Positions 1 through 8,108 of a stretch of DNA of 20,298 nt are shown here, in pieces (the first letter of the stretch is position 1; each line of letters begins with the position of its first letter). Origin of the DNA: 2-02-FULL-38-15 sp964645555 (GTDB lineage: Bacteria > Patescibacteriota > Microgenomatia > Daviesbacterales > UBA10151); the NCBI GenBank assembly GCA_964645555.1, contig CAZYBP010000012.1, positions 1 through 20,298 of the forward strand. Direction: 5' to 3'. Position numbers and translations under genes: made by a program. The notes beneath the pieces were generated by a model. The model saw only the letters and a list, made by a program, of their open reading frames with translations. It was not told the origin of the DNA and made no database searches.

Positions 1-446
1 TTAACATTTAATTTGAATATAACGTAAGGGATAAGGCTATAAGACAAAGCAAGTAAGGTACGTTTCAATCCGTTTAAGAATTGATTTATTAGAAGATACA
101 TAAAGATATAAGATCCTATAAAAGAGAATAGGAGCATTATTTTTGCAGAAAACAATAAACTATTGGTTAGAAGAAAAATTAACTCGCCAAAGTAATAGGG
201 AAGTGGAGCATAATAATTGAAAAGAGGATAACCATACAAATTTTTCAAATCCGGTACATAGCGGCAGGGAATTTGGCCATCTTTAATACATCTATTAATT
301 TCATCGAGCCTAACAATTTGAATATCATTTTGAGCTATAATTGGCGGGACTATATATACCCAAATCAAACTAAGATAAACAAATAACCCTGCCAAAAAAA
401 ACCAATTTTTTTTAAAAATACTACTCAGATTTTTATTTTGAAGCAT
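1..446 (-). CDS. Fourth tandem PTPS_related-type membrane protein (partial, runs off the window)
   Basis: The reading frame is open from an ATG at 446 to the left edge, giving 148 codons of an N-terminus. It is clearly paralogous to the three genes upstream. It has an N-terminal membrane helix, then a segment with DIQIVRLDEINRC, DGQIPCRYVPDL and GYPLFNYYAPLPYY, which lines up with DDLQVMRIVE, DGQIPCRWVPDM and GYPLFNYYSILPYY in the gene at 2099-3763. The start lies 4 nt after the stop of the preceding gene, so it is cotranscribed with it. No good ribosome binding site is visible. The acidic pair DD found in the other three copies is ND here, which might matter if the first Asp is catalytic. 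Function is unproven; by family it is a polytopic membrane protein, probably GT-C-like. The missing C-terminus is outside the window. Confidence 0.85.
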   Translation of the reverse strand, partial: MLQNKNLSSIFKKNWFFLAGLFVYLSLIWVYIVPPIIAQNDIQIVRLDEINRCIKDGQIPCRYVPDLKNLYGYPLFNYYAPLPYYFGELIFLLTNSLLFSAKIMLLFSFIGSYIFMYLLINQFLNGLKRTLLALSYSLIPYVIFKLNV

Positions 447-450
447 AACT

Positions 451-2127
451 TTACTTTTTTAAAGAATTTGAATATTGAAGTCTCAAGCTTTTAATTAACC
501 CTAATGATACTAAAAAACTAAGCAAAGAGATAGCATTTAGAAACTTTCTGAAGTTTGTCTCCTCGAATGTTATTTCGACAGTATGATTTCCGGCGGGAAT
601 ATTAACGGTAATCTGTCCAAATGGCTTACCTACAACAATGTTAGTCTGCTGACCATTTATTTTAGCAACCCACCCGGGAAAAAAATATTTACTATAATTG
701 ATAGCTGCGCCTGAAGTGGACTCAACTGTAATCAAAATATCTAAATCATTAATTCTTTTTATTTTTTTGATTACATCAGCTTCAGCGGAAACTAAGGGAT
801 AATTTTTATCAGGCCTTTTCTCGGTATTTCTGGGTAATCTTAAATACTCTTCCTGTGTTCCTAAATATGCTTCACTGGCAATGGGTATGGGTATATAACG
901 GTTTAGAAAGTAGTCATCCCCTCTTCCTAGAAAATCTTCTGGTCTAAAATAAGCTGCGCTGGTAATTATAGTCAGTGTAATTATCACTGCAGCTATTAAG
1001 GGTTTAAATCTCAATTTATCAAACACAATTAGCAAAAGTGGAATAGCAAAGGTAGTCAATATTAAAAATCTCCAGGGAAATTGAAAATAAGGAAGTAAAG
1101 GAATGCTATTCCAGATAACTAAAGACCGGTAATTCATCAGAAAAAATGCCACCCCCAAGCAAATAAAAATCCAAATTAGCATTGTTTTTACCTTTTCTTG
1201 AAATTTTTTCCAAAAAATAACAGTCAATAAAAATGCAACAACTAAAACCAGTATATTAACTGTACCCAAAAAGAACGACATCCCATCCCCCGGGCCCGGG
1301 ACAGATGCCCCATATCCCCAGTAAGGAGTAACAAGCTGTAAAATAGTTGGATAATGATCGGCAAAATTAAAAACAGTGTCATAACTCATTAGTTTGGATT
1401 CAATAACGGCCGGCAGCCAAAAATATATGCTGGTAAATAAACCCAGCAAAATCATTAGAATGGATTTTTTAAAAAATAGTCCTTTGGTAGGACTAGTAAT
1501 AAACCTTATTAATAACAAAAGTGTAACAAAAGGTAAAAACATATAGGCAGTTATATTGTGCGACAAGATTAAAAAAGCCAGAGCGAGCGCCCCAATCCCT
1601 ACCCATCTTAACTTTGATTCCTCCAGCTTATATACTGATAAAATTATAAGCGGCAAGAAGATAAAGCTTACTATCTCCCCTATTGCCCCACGAATATATA
1701 AATCTAGCGCCCGATACGGAGTATAGATATATAAAACTGCCCCTGCTAAACTTAATGACACTGAGCTAAATTGTCTTAAAAGACAGTACATAAAAACAAA
1801 AGACAACGGGATACTAATAAAAAATAAGGCTTTAATACTGTCAACCAAACTTAAACTCAAAAGGTGAATAATTTCTGCTATATAAAATGGTAGAGGAAAA
1901 ACAAAATTAAATAAAGGATACCCAAAACCAAAGCTTAAGTCAGGAACAAATCTGGGCGGGAACTTCCCCATCAGGACAGTTTTATGAAACTCATAAAGCC
2001 AGGCTATATGAATATCATCAGATGCTCCGTAAAAACCTGGAACAAATAATGCCCAGCTTACCGGGATAAATAATGCAATTATTCCAACCCAAATGTACCT
2101 ATTTAAAAACCTTCTCACGTTTCCCAT
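451..2127 (-). CDS. PTPS_related-type polytopic membrane protein, paralogue 3 (probable GT-C-like)
   Basis: A 558-residue protein with about a dozen hydrophobic segments and a soluble C-terminal part. Family landmarks are DD at residues 37-38 in the first extracytoplasmic loop, RFVPDL around 59-64, GYPLFNF at 69-75, the LYIRGAIGE block at 143-151, LSHN at 188-191, PYWGYGAS at 268-275, and QFPWRF at 349-354. It ends with a predicted beta-rich extracytoplasmic domain containing FPGW (483-486) and a final membrane helix. This architecture matches what I know as PF10131 (6-pyruvoyl-tetrahydropterin synthase-related membrane proteins), which is placed with GT-C glycosyltransferases. Despite the family name, no pterin chemistry is expected. 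The first 29 nt overlap the end of the upstream paralogue, which suggests translational coupling. Donor and acceptor are unknown. Confidence 0.85.
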   Translation of the reverse strand: MGNVRRFLNRYIWVGIIALFIPVSWALFVPGFYGASDDIHIAWLYEFHKTVLMGKFPPRFVPDLSFGFGYPLFNFVFPLPFYIAEIIHLLSLSLVDSIKALFFISIPLSFVFMYCLLRQFSSVSLSLAGAVLYIYTPYRALDLYIRGAIGEIVSFIFLPLIILSVYKLEESKLRWVGIGALALAFLILSHNITAYMFLPFVTLLLLIRFITSPTKGLFFKKSILMILLGLFTSIYFWLPAVIESKLMSYDTVFNFADHYPTILQLVTPYWGYGASVPGPGDGMSFFLGTVNILVLVVAFLLTVIFWKKFQEKVKTMLIWIFICLGVAFFLMNYRSLVIWNSIPLLPYFQFPWRFLILTTFAIPLLLIVFDKLRFKPLIAAVIITLTIITSAAYFRPEDFLGRGDDYFLNRYIPIPIASEAYLGTQEEYLRLPRNTEKRPDKNYPLVSAEADVIKKIKRINDLDILITVESTSGAAINYSKYFFPGWVAKINGQQTNIVVGKPFGQITVNIPAGNHTVEITFEETNFRKFLNAISLLSFLVSLGLIKSLRLQYSNSLKK

Positions 2128-3763
2128 AAAAGATCCATATTAACACTATCAAAGAAACTATTGAGATAATATTTGATATTGTCCGAATCCATGTATTTTT
2201 AAATCTTCCCACTGCTGAATAATCCCCTGCTTTATCAAAGCTAATACTAATTCTCCCCAGGTAGTTTTTGTTTGAATGATCTATTTTTTGGTTGTTAACT
2301 CTAACTTCCCAACCTGGAAAATCGAAGGTAGGTACCTCCACAGTAGCTTGATCATTCACTTTTATTTGGAACTGCCATCTGTTTGACTTATTTTCAAACC
2401 CTTCGATTACGGCTTTGCCGGATATTACTTGCGGAATGCCTGATGCAGCCTCGTGCGGCTGAACAGCAGTCTGAGGTAAATAGTCCAAAATAGCAGCCCT
2501 TTGCTGCTCTTCCCAGAGATAACCCGACAACTTCTCTTGATCAGTTAAGTCAAAGTAAAATTTTTCCGGTCTAAAATAACTCCAATTTAAAATAACAGTT
2601 AAACTGATAAAAATAATTAACAATTTTTTGTTTTCTTTAAAAGATTGAATTATATACGCTCCAAGCAAACTACTCGTAAAAATAGCCACGGATAAAAATC
2701 TCCAGGGAAATTGTGTAAACTTCAAAATTTCAATTTTTTCCCAAATAAAGGCTGATTTTATGTGAGTCATAAAGATGGAAAGTAAAAAGATAATAATTAA
2801 CCAAAGAGCAAACAAGCCAGAAAGTTTTCTTTTCCATATTAAGTTAAACAAAGACAACACTGAGGAAACTACAACTATCCACCAATGAGGCCAGCCTATT
2901 TGAAAGGAGATAGTATCATTGGGACCAATAGACGAAGCACCGTAACCCCAGAACCGGTCAATAAAGAGTTGGTTTAAAGTCACAAAATGGGCCCTGAAAT
3001 TTAAATCCAGTCTAATTAAATTATCTATCTGTACCAAATCTTTCTCAAAATATGCCGGCAGGATAAAGAATGCTGATAATCCTATCCCTAAACTTAAACC
3101 TAAGGTTACAAAGGGTATCATTTTCCATTTTTTTTGTGCCAGGAAAATCATAATAAAGCTTAAAAGAATCGGAATAAACAAAATCGTCATAATATTATGG
3201 CTTAACAAAAAAAGCGATAAAGATATGGAAAAAAGTGCTAAGTATTTGGTCCTTCCCTCCTTTATCAACTTTAAAACAAAATAAAACGTCAACGGAATAA
3301 AGGCTAAAGCAAAGCTTTCAGCAACTGCTCCCCTAACATATATATCTAAAGCTTTATACGGAGCAAAAGAATACAACACAGCGGCTAAAATTGCAGCAGT
3401 TTTAGAAAAAAGTTCTTTTGCTAAAAGATACATCGAAACAAGTCCCAAAATCAAAGGAATAGCAAATAGTAATTTGGCAGCCAAAATATACCCTGCTAAA
3501 AAACTGAAGCTTGCCCCTATATAATAAGGAAGAATACTATAGTAATTAAATAAGGGATAGCCGTTGCCATATCCCATATCCGGTACCCAACGGCAGGGAA
3601 TTTGCCCATCTTCAAGACATTTTCTCATTTCAACAATTCTCATAACTTGCAGATCATCATGATGGGAAAAATATCCTGGTAGCAAAAGTGGCCAGGTAAT
3701 AAGTCCCAGGAGTAATACCCAAAACACAAATAAGCTTTTTCTATTAGATAAAATTTTTTTCAT
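2099..3763 (-). CDS. PTPS_related-type polytopic membrane protein, paralogue 2 (probable GT-C-like)
   Basis: A 554-residue membrane protein, paralogous to its neighbours. DD is at 36-37, followed by DGQIPCRWVPDM and GYPLFNYY near residues 52-75, an APYKALDIYVRGAVAE block, LLSHN, RFWGYGAS, and QFPWRF in the second half. A beta-rich C-terminal domain has FPGW at 482-485, followed by a last membrane helix. The start is well supported: a strong Shine-Dalgarno-like AAGGGAGG sits 4 nt before the ATG, inside the 3' end of the upstream gene, which it overlaps by 20 nt. Family knowledge suggests a GT-C-fold membrane protein acting on surface glycans, with the DD pair in the position used for catalysis or metal binding by GT-C enzymes; that role is inferred. 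Closest in sequence to the partial gene at 1-446, sharing the DGQIPCR segment. Confidence 0.85.
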   Translation of the reverse strand: MKKILSNRKSLFVFWVLLLGLITWPLLLPGYFSHHDDLQVMRIVEMRKCLEDGQIPCRWVPDMGYGNGYPLFNYYSILPYYIGASFSFLAGYILAAKLLFAIPLILGLVSMYLLAKELFSKTAAILAAVLYSFAPYKALDIYVRGAVAESFALAFIPLTFYFVLKLIKEGRTKYLALFSISLSLFLLSHNIMTILFIPILLSFIMIFLAQKKWKMIPFVTLGLSLGIGLSAFFILPAYFEKDLVQIDNLIRLDLNFRAHFVTLNQLFIDRFWGYGASSIGPNDTISFQIGWPHWWIVVVSSVLSLFNLIWKRKLSGLFALWLIIIFLLSIFMTHIKSAFIWEKIEILKFTQFPWRFLSVAIFTSSLLGAYIIQSFKENKKLLIIFISLTVILNWSYFRPEKFYFDLTDQEKLSGYLWEEQQRAAILDYLPQTAVQPHEAASGIPQVISGKAVIEGFENKSNRWQFQIKVNDQATVEVPTFDFPGWEVRVNNQKIDHSNKNYLGRISISFDKAGDYSAVGRFKNTWIRTISNIISIVSLIVLIWIFYGKREKVFK

Positions 3764-5486
3764 TTTTCCTCCCTTGAAACACTAAAGCTAATACAATTAT
3801 TAAAGATGTCAAACTAATGATATTACTTATAAACCTGACCGGCGTATCTTCCAAATGAGCTTTAATTTTATATTGTCCCGGTGGAAGATTAAATGTTATC
3901 AGCCCTAAACAATACTCCTGCCCTCTGCAATCATCATGTCTATGAGGTAATATTTCCTCCCCGGCCTTAACTTTCATACCGGGAAAATCAAAAAGAGGCA
4001 ACCTGATAGTTGATATTTGTCTCACTACCACCTCACCTACTTGATAATTACTTCCTTTTTTATACTCTGAAAAGAACGCTTCTCCGTCTAAAATTTCCGG
4101 AAGTTCGGGAGCTTTACGGTTGGGGGGAAGTTTGGCGAAAATAGGTAGATAGTCAAAAATACTAATTGTCAATTGCTTCTCCCAAAGCTTCCCTGAGAAT
4201 TTCTCAGCATCAGATATATTTTGCCAGTCCTTAGGTTTAAAAAATTGGCCATGAAGAATAATAATTGAAATCAAAATACTAATTGAAAAAAACACGGCAA
4301 GTTTCTTATTTGTTAAACCCACGAAAAAAACTGCCATCGCACCCAGGAAAGATAAAAGGAAAATACTATTTGTTAAAAACCTCCAGGGAAATTGTAACCA
4401 CCATAAAATAGGTATCCTTTCCCAGATAAAAGAAGATTTCTGATGAATTAAAAATAGAATACCCAGTTCAACAATAGTTAACAAAATAGCAATAGTAGCA
4501 ATAATTTTTTGTTTCCTAATGGAAATGAATGCTAAAATTACACCCACTATCGCAACTATTGATTGTATCTGGCCGGTTGATAAAGTTAAATCATTATCCT
4601 GATTGAGTCCGGATGACCCATAACCCCATAAGTTGGAGATGAATAATCTGTACAGCGAAACGAAATGCTGCCGCCAGTCAAAATATCCACCTTGCAAAGT
4701 TTCAAGATGAACATACTGACCTTCAAAGACAAGTGGAAGAACAAAGAAGGATGCAAGTCCTATACCTAAAATGCCTCCTGATATTATCCTTGGAATAACC
4801 AGTTTCTCTTTCTTCAATATCAGCAATATTAAACACCATAAGAGAGCAAGCGGAGCAAATATAAGCGTCATTAGGCTATGTGTAAGCATTAACAAAGCTA
4901 TGGAAAGAGAAAGAAAAATCATATATTTGATTTTTTTTAAGACAATGAGTTGATATATCGCCCAAAAAATTAAAGGGAAAATTACTAAACTCCAAAATTC
5001 ATTTAGCGCCCCCCTTACATAAACTTCCAGAGCTTTATACGGGACGTATGTATAAAGCATTGCTCCCATTATGGCAGGCAGTGTTGTAGAGGTAAAACTT
5101 TTATCCCGCGTTTCTCCTGCAAAAAAAGATCTTAAAAAAAGAAACATAAAAAAGGTTGAAAGTATTAAACCAAAAATAAATAAAATCTTAACCGAATCAA
5201 TAATGGCAACACCAAGAAGGTGGAAAAAGGATGCCAAATAATATACGCTCGGAGGGTAGAATAAAAATTGTGGGTAACCAAATTGGTATCCCATATCTGG
5301 CACCCACCTGCAAGGAATCTGAAAATCCTTAAAGCATTCAAACATTTGATGTACTCTCAAGGCTTGCAGATCATCCTGCATAAAGAAAAAACCTGGCCTT
5401 ACCAATTGATAAAATGTAGGAATAGTAAAGATAACAATAACTACTATCCAAAATAATTGAGATTTACTGTCTAAAAATTTGATCAT
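3744..5486 (-). CDS. PTPS_related-type polytopic membrane protein, paralogue 1 (probable GT-C-like)
   Basis: A 580-residue member of the same tandem family. It begins with a membrane helix, then DD at 38-39, QIPCRWVPDMGYQFGYPQF, a VPYKALEVYVRGALNE block, LTHS, NLWGYGSS, and QFPWRF. The C-terminal beta-rich domain carries FPGM (501-504) where the other copies have FPGW, and it has a short insertion with two cysteines (HRHDDCRGQEYC) that could form a disulphide outside the membrane. A final hydrophobic helix precedes a basic tail. The start lies 5 nt downstream of the GT39 gene stop, with no clear Shine-Dalgarno, so translation probably depends on coupling. Likely a GT-C-like glycan-modifying enzyme; substrate unknown. 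Confidence 0.85.
   Translation of the reverse strand: MIKFLDSKSQLFWIVVIVIFTIPTFYQLVRPGFFFMQDDLQALRVHQMFECFKDFQIPCRWVPDMGYQFGYPQFLFYPPSVYYLASFFHLLGVAIIDSVKILFIFGLILSTFFMFLFLRSFFAGETRDKSFTSTTLPAIMGAMLYTYVPYKALEVYVRGALNEFWSLVIFPLIFWAIYQLIVLKKIKYMIFLSLSIALLMLTHSLMTLIFAPLALLWCLILLILKKEKLVIPRIISGGILGIGLASFFVLPLVFEGQYVHLETLQGGYFDWRQHFVSLYRLFISNLWGYGSSGLNQDNDLTLSTGQIQSIVAIVGVILAFISIRKQKIIATIAILLTIVELGILFLIHQKSSFIWERIPILWWLQFPWRFLTNSIFLLSFLGAMAVFFVGLTNKKLAVFFSISILISIIILHGQFFKPKDWQNISDAEKFSGKLWEKQLTISIFDYLPIFAKLPPNRKAPELPEILDGEAFFSEYKKGSNYQVGEVVVRQISTIRLPLFDFPGMKVKAGEEILPHRHDDCRGQEYCLGLITFNLPPGQYKIKAHLEDTPVRFISNIISLTSLIIVLALVFQGRKNEKNFI
3768..3775 (-). promoter_or_regulatory. Strong Shine-Dalgarno for the paralogue at 2099-3763
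   Basis: On the minus strand AAGGGAGG lies 4 nt before the ATG at 3763. It is the best anti-16S match before any start in the window and fixes this start inside the 3' end of the upstream gene. Most other genes here show weak or no such site. Confidence 0.7.
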
Positions 5487-5491
5487 TTAAG

Positions 5492-7018
5492 TTAGGGCAA
5501 AATTTTATATAAAACCATCGCATCCTGCATCGACCCGTCAAGAGGCTTTACTTTTGGATATTCTTTAACTTGCTCTGCTTTTTCGATACCATTTTTAAAG
5601 TTCTTTTTATTACCGACAAAGTAAGTCAAATTTTCTTTTGCAGCCGATCTAATTTGGGCCGAAACCGAAGCGCTACTACCTACAACCGCAATGTTATCTT
5701 TATCCAAATATATATAAAGACCATCAGGGAGGGTACCGAAAAATCCTTCTGTACCAACTACTACCTTACCCTTTTTCCGCTCTTCCTTTAAAAAATCGGC
5801 AATATCAGAAAGGCCATAACCTGCTGTCCAGTCTTCAAAATAACCCCTTCTTTCCTCTGCAGGCAAACTGTTGGGGGGAGGATTTTTAATTAATTGATAA
5901 TCAAACTTTAAAGCAAGGGGCATGATCGCTATTAAGACAATCATTATCTTAAAGAAAGATCCTTTATAACCTGGACTAAAAAAACTATCTATTCTCACCC
6001 TGTCTAAAGCTTTATTAATACCCAAACCTCCGAATATTAAAAGTGGAGCTATAGCAGACAAAAGGTAACGGGCAGTAAAAGTTTTTAAAAAGATCATCTG
6101 TATAATTAGTGGTATAAGCGCCCAACCTATCATAATCAAACCTAATTTGTTCAATGAAAATAGCAAATGATATACCCCGATTCCGATTAAAATTAAAATT
6201 GGCAGCGTAAACAGTTTCGGAAACCAATCAGCTATATCGTGAAAGTGTGGAATAAAAGGATCTAACGGTCTCCCAATTAATTCCAAAGGAGAAAAAATAT
6301 AATCCTGGTTTCTGGAGGAAAGGAGATGAAAATTTGGACCTAGTCTCAATAAATTATAAATTCCAAAAGCAATAAAAACAGATATTGCCAAAAATCCTAC
6401 TGCCTTAACAATTGGGTATTTACCTTGATTATTTCTCTTAAGCCCCAGTAAAGCAATCGGCAAAATCAGCAAATTCATCGTAGCCGGAGTTTTGGTAAGT
6501 AATGCTGCGCCTAATAAAAAACCCAGTATCATGGATAGATCCAATCTCAAGCTTCTGATTAACCAAAGCGCAAAATATAGCGACCAAATACTAAAGCTTG
6601 CAAGCATTGAGTCCACCAATGCCATTCTGTCAAAAAAAACGGTGTATGGGGTAATTGCATAAAGTAAAGATGCCCAAAGGGCTGTTTTTAAACCGAAGAC
6701 TTTTCTTGCTAAAAGAAAAACTCCGGCTAATGTAACCAGGCCGGAAATTACAGACACAAATCTTCCGGCAAAAAGAGGATTAGAGAATACTTTAAAAAGC
6801 GGTATCATCGTCCACATAAAAAGTGGGGTCTTACCGTCTGATAAAGGCAAAAAACGTAATGTCTGCTCTGACCTCATTATCTGTGCCCATCTGATATATA
6901 TTGCTTCATCGGCAAAAATAGGCTGCAAAGTTAAATTCGGCAGCCTTAAAATAAAATAGCCGGCAATAATTAAAAATAGTAGAAGGAGTTCTATCTTATG
7001 AGTTTTGATAAGCTTCAC
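5492..7018 (-). CDS. GT39-family (ArnT/PMT-like) membrane glycosyltransferase
   Basis: A 508-residue polytopic protein with the hallmarks of lipid-linked-sugar GT-C enzymes (PMT_2/ArnT-like). The first helix (about residues 8-25) is followed by FADEAIY with the acidic pair D37-E38, then DGKTPLFMW (61-69, the usual K-P/T-P-L loop), and DRMALVDS (130-137), a conserved loop motif of this superfamily. The C-terminal 100 residues are mostly soluble and extracytoplasmic. The family transfers a sugar from polyprenyl phosphate to a lipid, glycan or protein on the outer membrane face. The start is GTG, not ATG; no internal ATG exists before the first helix, and a promoter ends 6 nt before this GTG. 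It is the first gene of an operon that continues into four PTPS_related paralogues. Exact substrate cannot be read from sequence. Confidence 0.85.
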   Translation of the reverse strand: MKLIKTHKIELLLLFLIIAGYFILRLPNLTLQPIFADEAIYIRWAQIMRSEQTLRFLPLSDGKTPLFMWTMIPLFKVFSNPLFAGRFVSVISGLVTLAGVFLLARKVFGLKTALWASLLYAITPYTVFFDRMALVDSMLASFSIWSLYFALWLIRSLRLDLSMILGFLLGAALLTKTPATMNLLILPIALLGLKRNNQGKYPIVKAVGFLAISVFIAFGIYNLLRLGPNFHLLSSRNQDYIFSPLELIGRPLDPFIPHFHDIADWFPKLFTLPILILIGIGVYHLLFSLNKLGLIMIGWALIPLIIQMIFLKTFTARYLLSAIAPLLIFGGLGINKALDRVRIDSFFSPGYKGSFFKIMIVLIAIMPLALKFDYQLIKNPPPNSLPAEERRGYFEDWTAGYGLSDIADFLKEERKKGKVVVGTEGFFGTLPDGLYIYLDKDNIAVVGSSASVSAQIRSAAKENLTYFVGNKKNFKNGIEKAEQVKEYPKVKPLDGSMQDAMVLYKILP

Positions 7019-7024
7019 CTTACT

Positions 7025-7053
7025 ATTGTACTTCCCCTATATCTTTGAGGCAA
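7025..7053 (-). promoter_or_regulatory. Promoter for the GT39/paralogue operon; predicted leaderless
   Basis: Minus strand: -35 TTGCCT (7048-7053), 17-nt spacer, -10 TACAAT (7025-7030), then 6 nt to the GTG at 7018. A start about 7 nt past the -10 would place +1 at the first base of the GTG. Seen by eye, not measured. Confidence 0.55.
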
Positions 7054-7072
7054 GGTGGCGAGAAGCTGCAGA

Positions 7073-7270
7073 TTATTTTTTAACAGGCATTACTGCTGCT
7101 ATAAGAATGTAAGCAATGAATCCTGGAATAAAACCTGTAAAAATAGTAATTAAGATAAACACAATTCTTAAAAGAACCGGGTCAATATTAAAATAGTCCC
7201 CCAGCCCTTCAAATACTCCCAGCCAAACCCGATTTTGATTAGATCTGTATATCTTTTTTACCTGTACCAT
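7073..7270 (-). CDS. PspC-domain small membrane protein
   Basis: A 65-residue protein that is essentially one PspC domain (PF04024). It begins with a basic KKIYRSNQNR stretch, then the typical GVFEGLGDYFNIDPVLLRIVF core (residues 18-38), followed by a hydrophobic hairpin, and ends PVKK. In proteobacteria PspC takes part in the phage-shock envelope-stress response; stand-alone short PspC proteins are common in bacteria and their role is often unknown. No pspA or pspB is visible in this window, so a classical Psp system is not supported here. It stands between two operons with its own likely start region. No promoter-independent evidence links it functionally to the glycosyltransferases. Confidence 0.85.
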   Translation of the reverse strand: MVQVKKIYRSNQNRVWLGVFEGLGDYFNIDPVLLRIVFILITIFTGFIPGFIAYILIAAVMPVKK

Positions 7271-7276
7271 AATTAA

Positions 7277-7285
7277 ATGGTAGCA
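7277..7285 (-). promoter_or_regulatory. Candidate extended -10 for the PspC gene
   Basis: Minus strand TGC followed by TACCAT (-10 at 7277-7282), then 6 nt to the ATG at 7270. It repeats the spacing seen before other starts in this window. The hexamer is only 4/6 to consensus and no good -35 is visible, so this is tentative. Confidence 0.35.
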
Positions 7286-7331
7286 TATTTTGGTAAATTT
7301 ATTGTAAGTTTTTTGACTGATTTAAGGTATC

Positions 7332-7346
7332 ATAACCTAAGGTTAT
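7332..7346. repeat. 15-nt dyad between the ALG5-like gene and the PspC gene
   Basis: ATAACCTAAGGTTAT is a perfect 7-nt inverted repeat around a single central base. It lies 28 nt beyond the stop of the ALG5-like gene. It has no downstream T-run for minus-strand transcription, so a simple intrinsic terminator is not supported; an operator-like site or weak hairpin is possible. Confidence 0.4.
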
Positions 7347-7373
7347 TAAAAAACATTGTCAGAAAAGTCGTAT

Positions 7374-8108
7374 TTAATATTTCCCGGATAAGTCATTTAT
7401 TCTGATACGAAACATATCATAAATTGCTGCAAGTGCATCTTTAATTACCTGTACTCTTTCCGTATCCACATAATTCCATTCCACTCCAACTTCTGCAATT
7501 TTAAAACCATACTTTTTGGCCAAATAAAGAAGTTCCACATCAAACCCGGCATTAACTGCCCCACCTCTAAAGTGTAATACTCCCCACTCTTTGTGGATTT
7601 TGGGAATAATATTTTTAACAACTGTTTGATCGAAAGCTTTAAATCCACATTGGGTATCAGCAAAAGGCAAGCCTAGGATCATTCCGCGTAATACTGAGAA
7701 ACCCCAAGCGGCCAACTTCCTAATTAACGGCGCTCCCTTTCTGCCTTGCCTTGAACCAATCACAATATCAAATCCTTGCTTAAACTTTGGCAAAAATTTA
7801 TCCAGTTGATTGATGGGAGTTGCCTGATCCATATCTGTAAATAACACAATTTGGCCCAAAGCTCCGAGCATCCCTGTCATTACAGCGATGGCCTTGCCTC
7901 CATGACGGCTCTCAATCAACTGAAATCTCTTATGTCTTAAGACGTATTTTTGGAGTATCTCTTTTGTGGAATCTTTTGACCCATCATCCACTATCAGTAC
8001 TTCATAGTCAAACTTATTGTCTTCCAGATACTGCCTAACCTGGTCTAAAACTCCTTTTTTTAAGTTGTTTTCTTCATTATACGCCGGAATTACTACTGAT
8101 ATTTTCAT
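7374..8108 (-). CDS. ALG5-like GT2 glycosyltransferase (polyprenyl-phosphate glucose/hexose synthase)
   Basis: A 244-residue GT-A fold glycosyltransferase. It opens with ISVVIPAYNEENN (residues 3-15), has DD at 41-42 in VDDGSKDST, the metal/nucleotide site TDMDQATP at 91-98, GSRQGRKGAP at 118-127 and DTQCGFKAF at 151-159. This pattern is that of dolichyl-phosphate beta-glucosyltransferase (ALG5) and related bacterial and archaeal enzymes, which move a hexose from a nucleotide sugar onto a polyprenyl phosphate on the cytoplasmic face. There is no C-terminal membrane domain; a hydrophobic stretch around 136-148 may sit on the membrane surface. The ATG overlaps the stop of the upstream fusion gene by 4 nt, so the two are cotranscribed and probably coupled. 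Whether the sugar is glucose is inference. Confidence 0.85.
   Translation of the reverse strand: MKISVVIPAYNEENNLKKGVLDQVRQYLEDNKFDYEVLIVDDGSKDSTKEILQKYVLRHKRFQLIESRHGGKAIAVMTGMLGALGQIVLFTDMDQATPINQLDKFLPKFKQGFDIVIGSRQGRKGAPLIRKLAAWGFSVLRGMILGLPFADTQCGFKAFDQTVVKNIIPKIHKEWGVLHFRGGAVNAGFDVELLYLAKKYGFKIAEVGVEWNYVDTERVQVIKDALAAIYDMFRIRINDLSGKY

Noticed and set aside
7332..7346. Dyad as an intrinsic terminator for the ALG5-like gene
   Set aside because: For minus-strand transcription the T-run lies before the hairpin, not after it, and the loop would be only about 3 nt.
7445..7663. 72-codon minus-strand frame inside the ALG5-like gene
   Set aside because: It is a shifted reading of a gene whose true frame carries all the GT2 motifs; there is no sign of a real frameshift.
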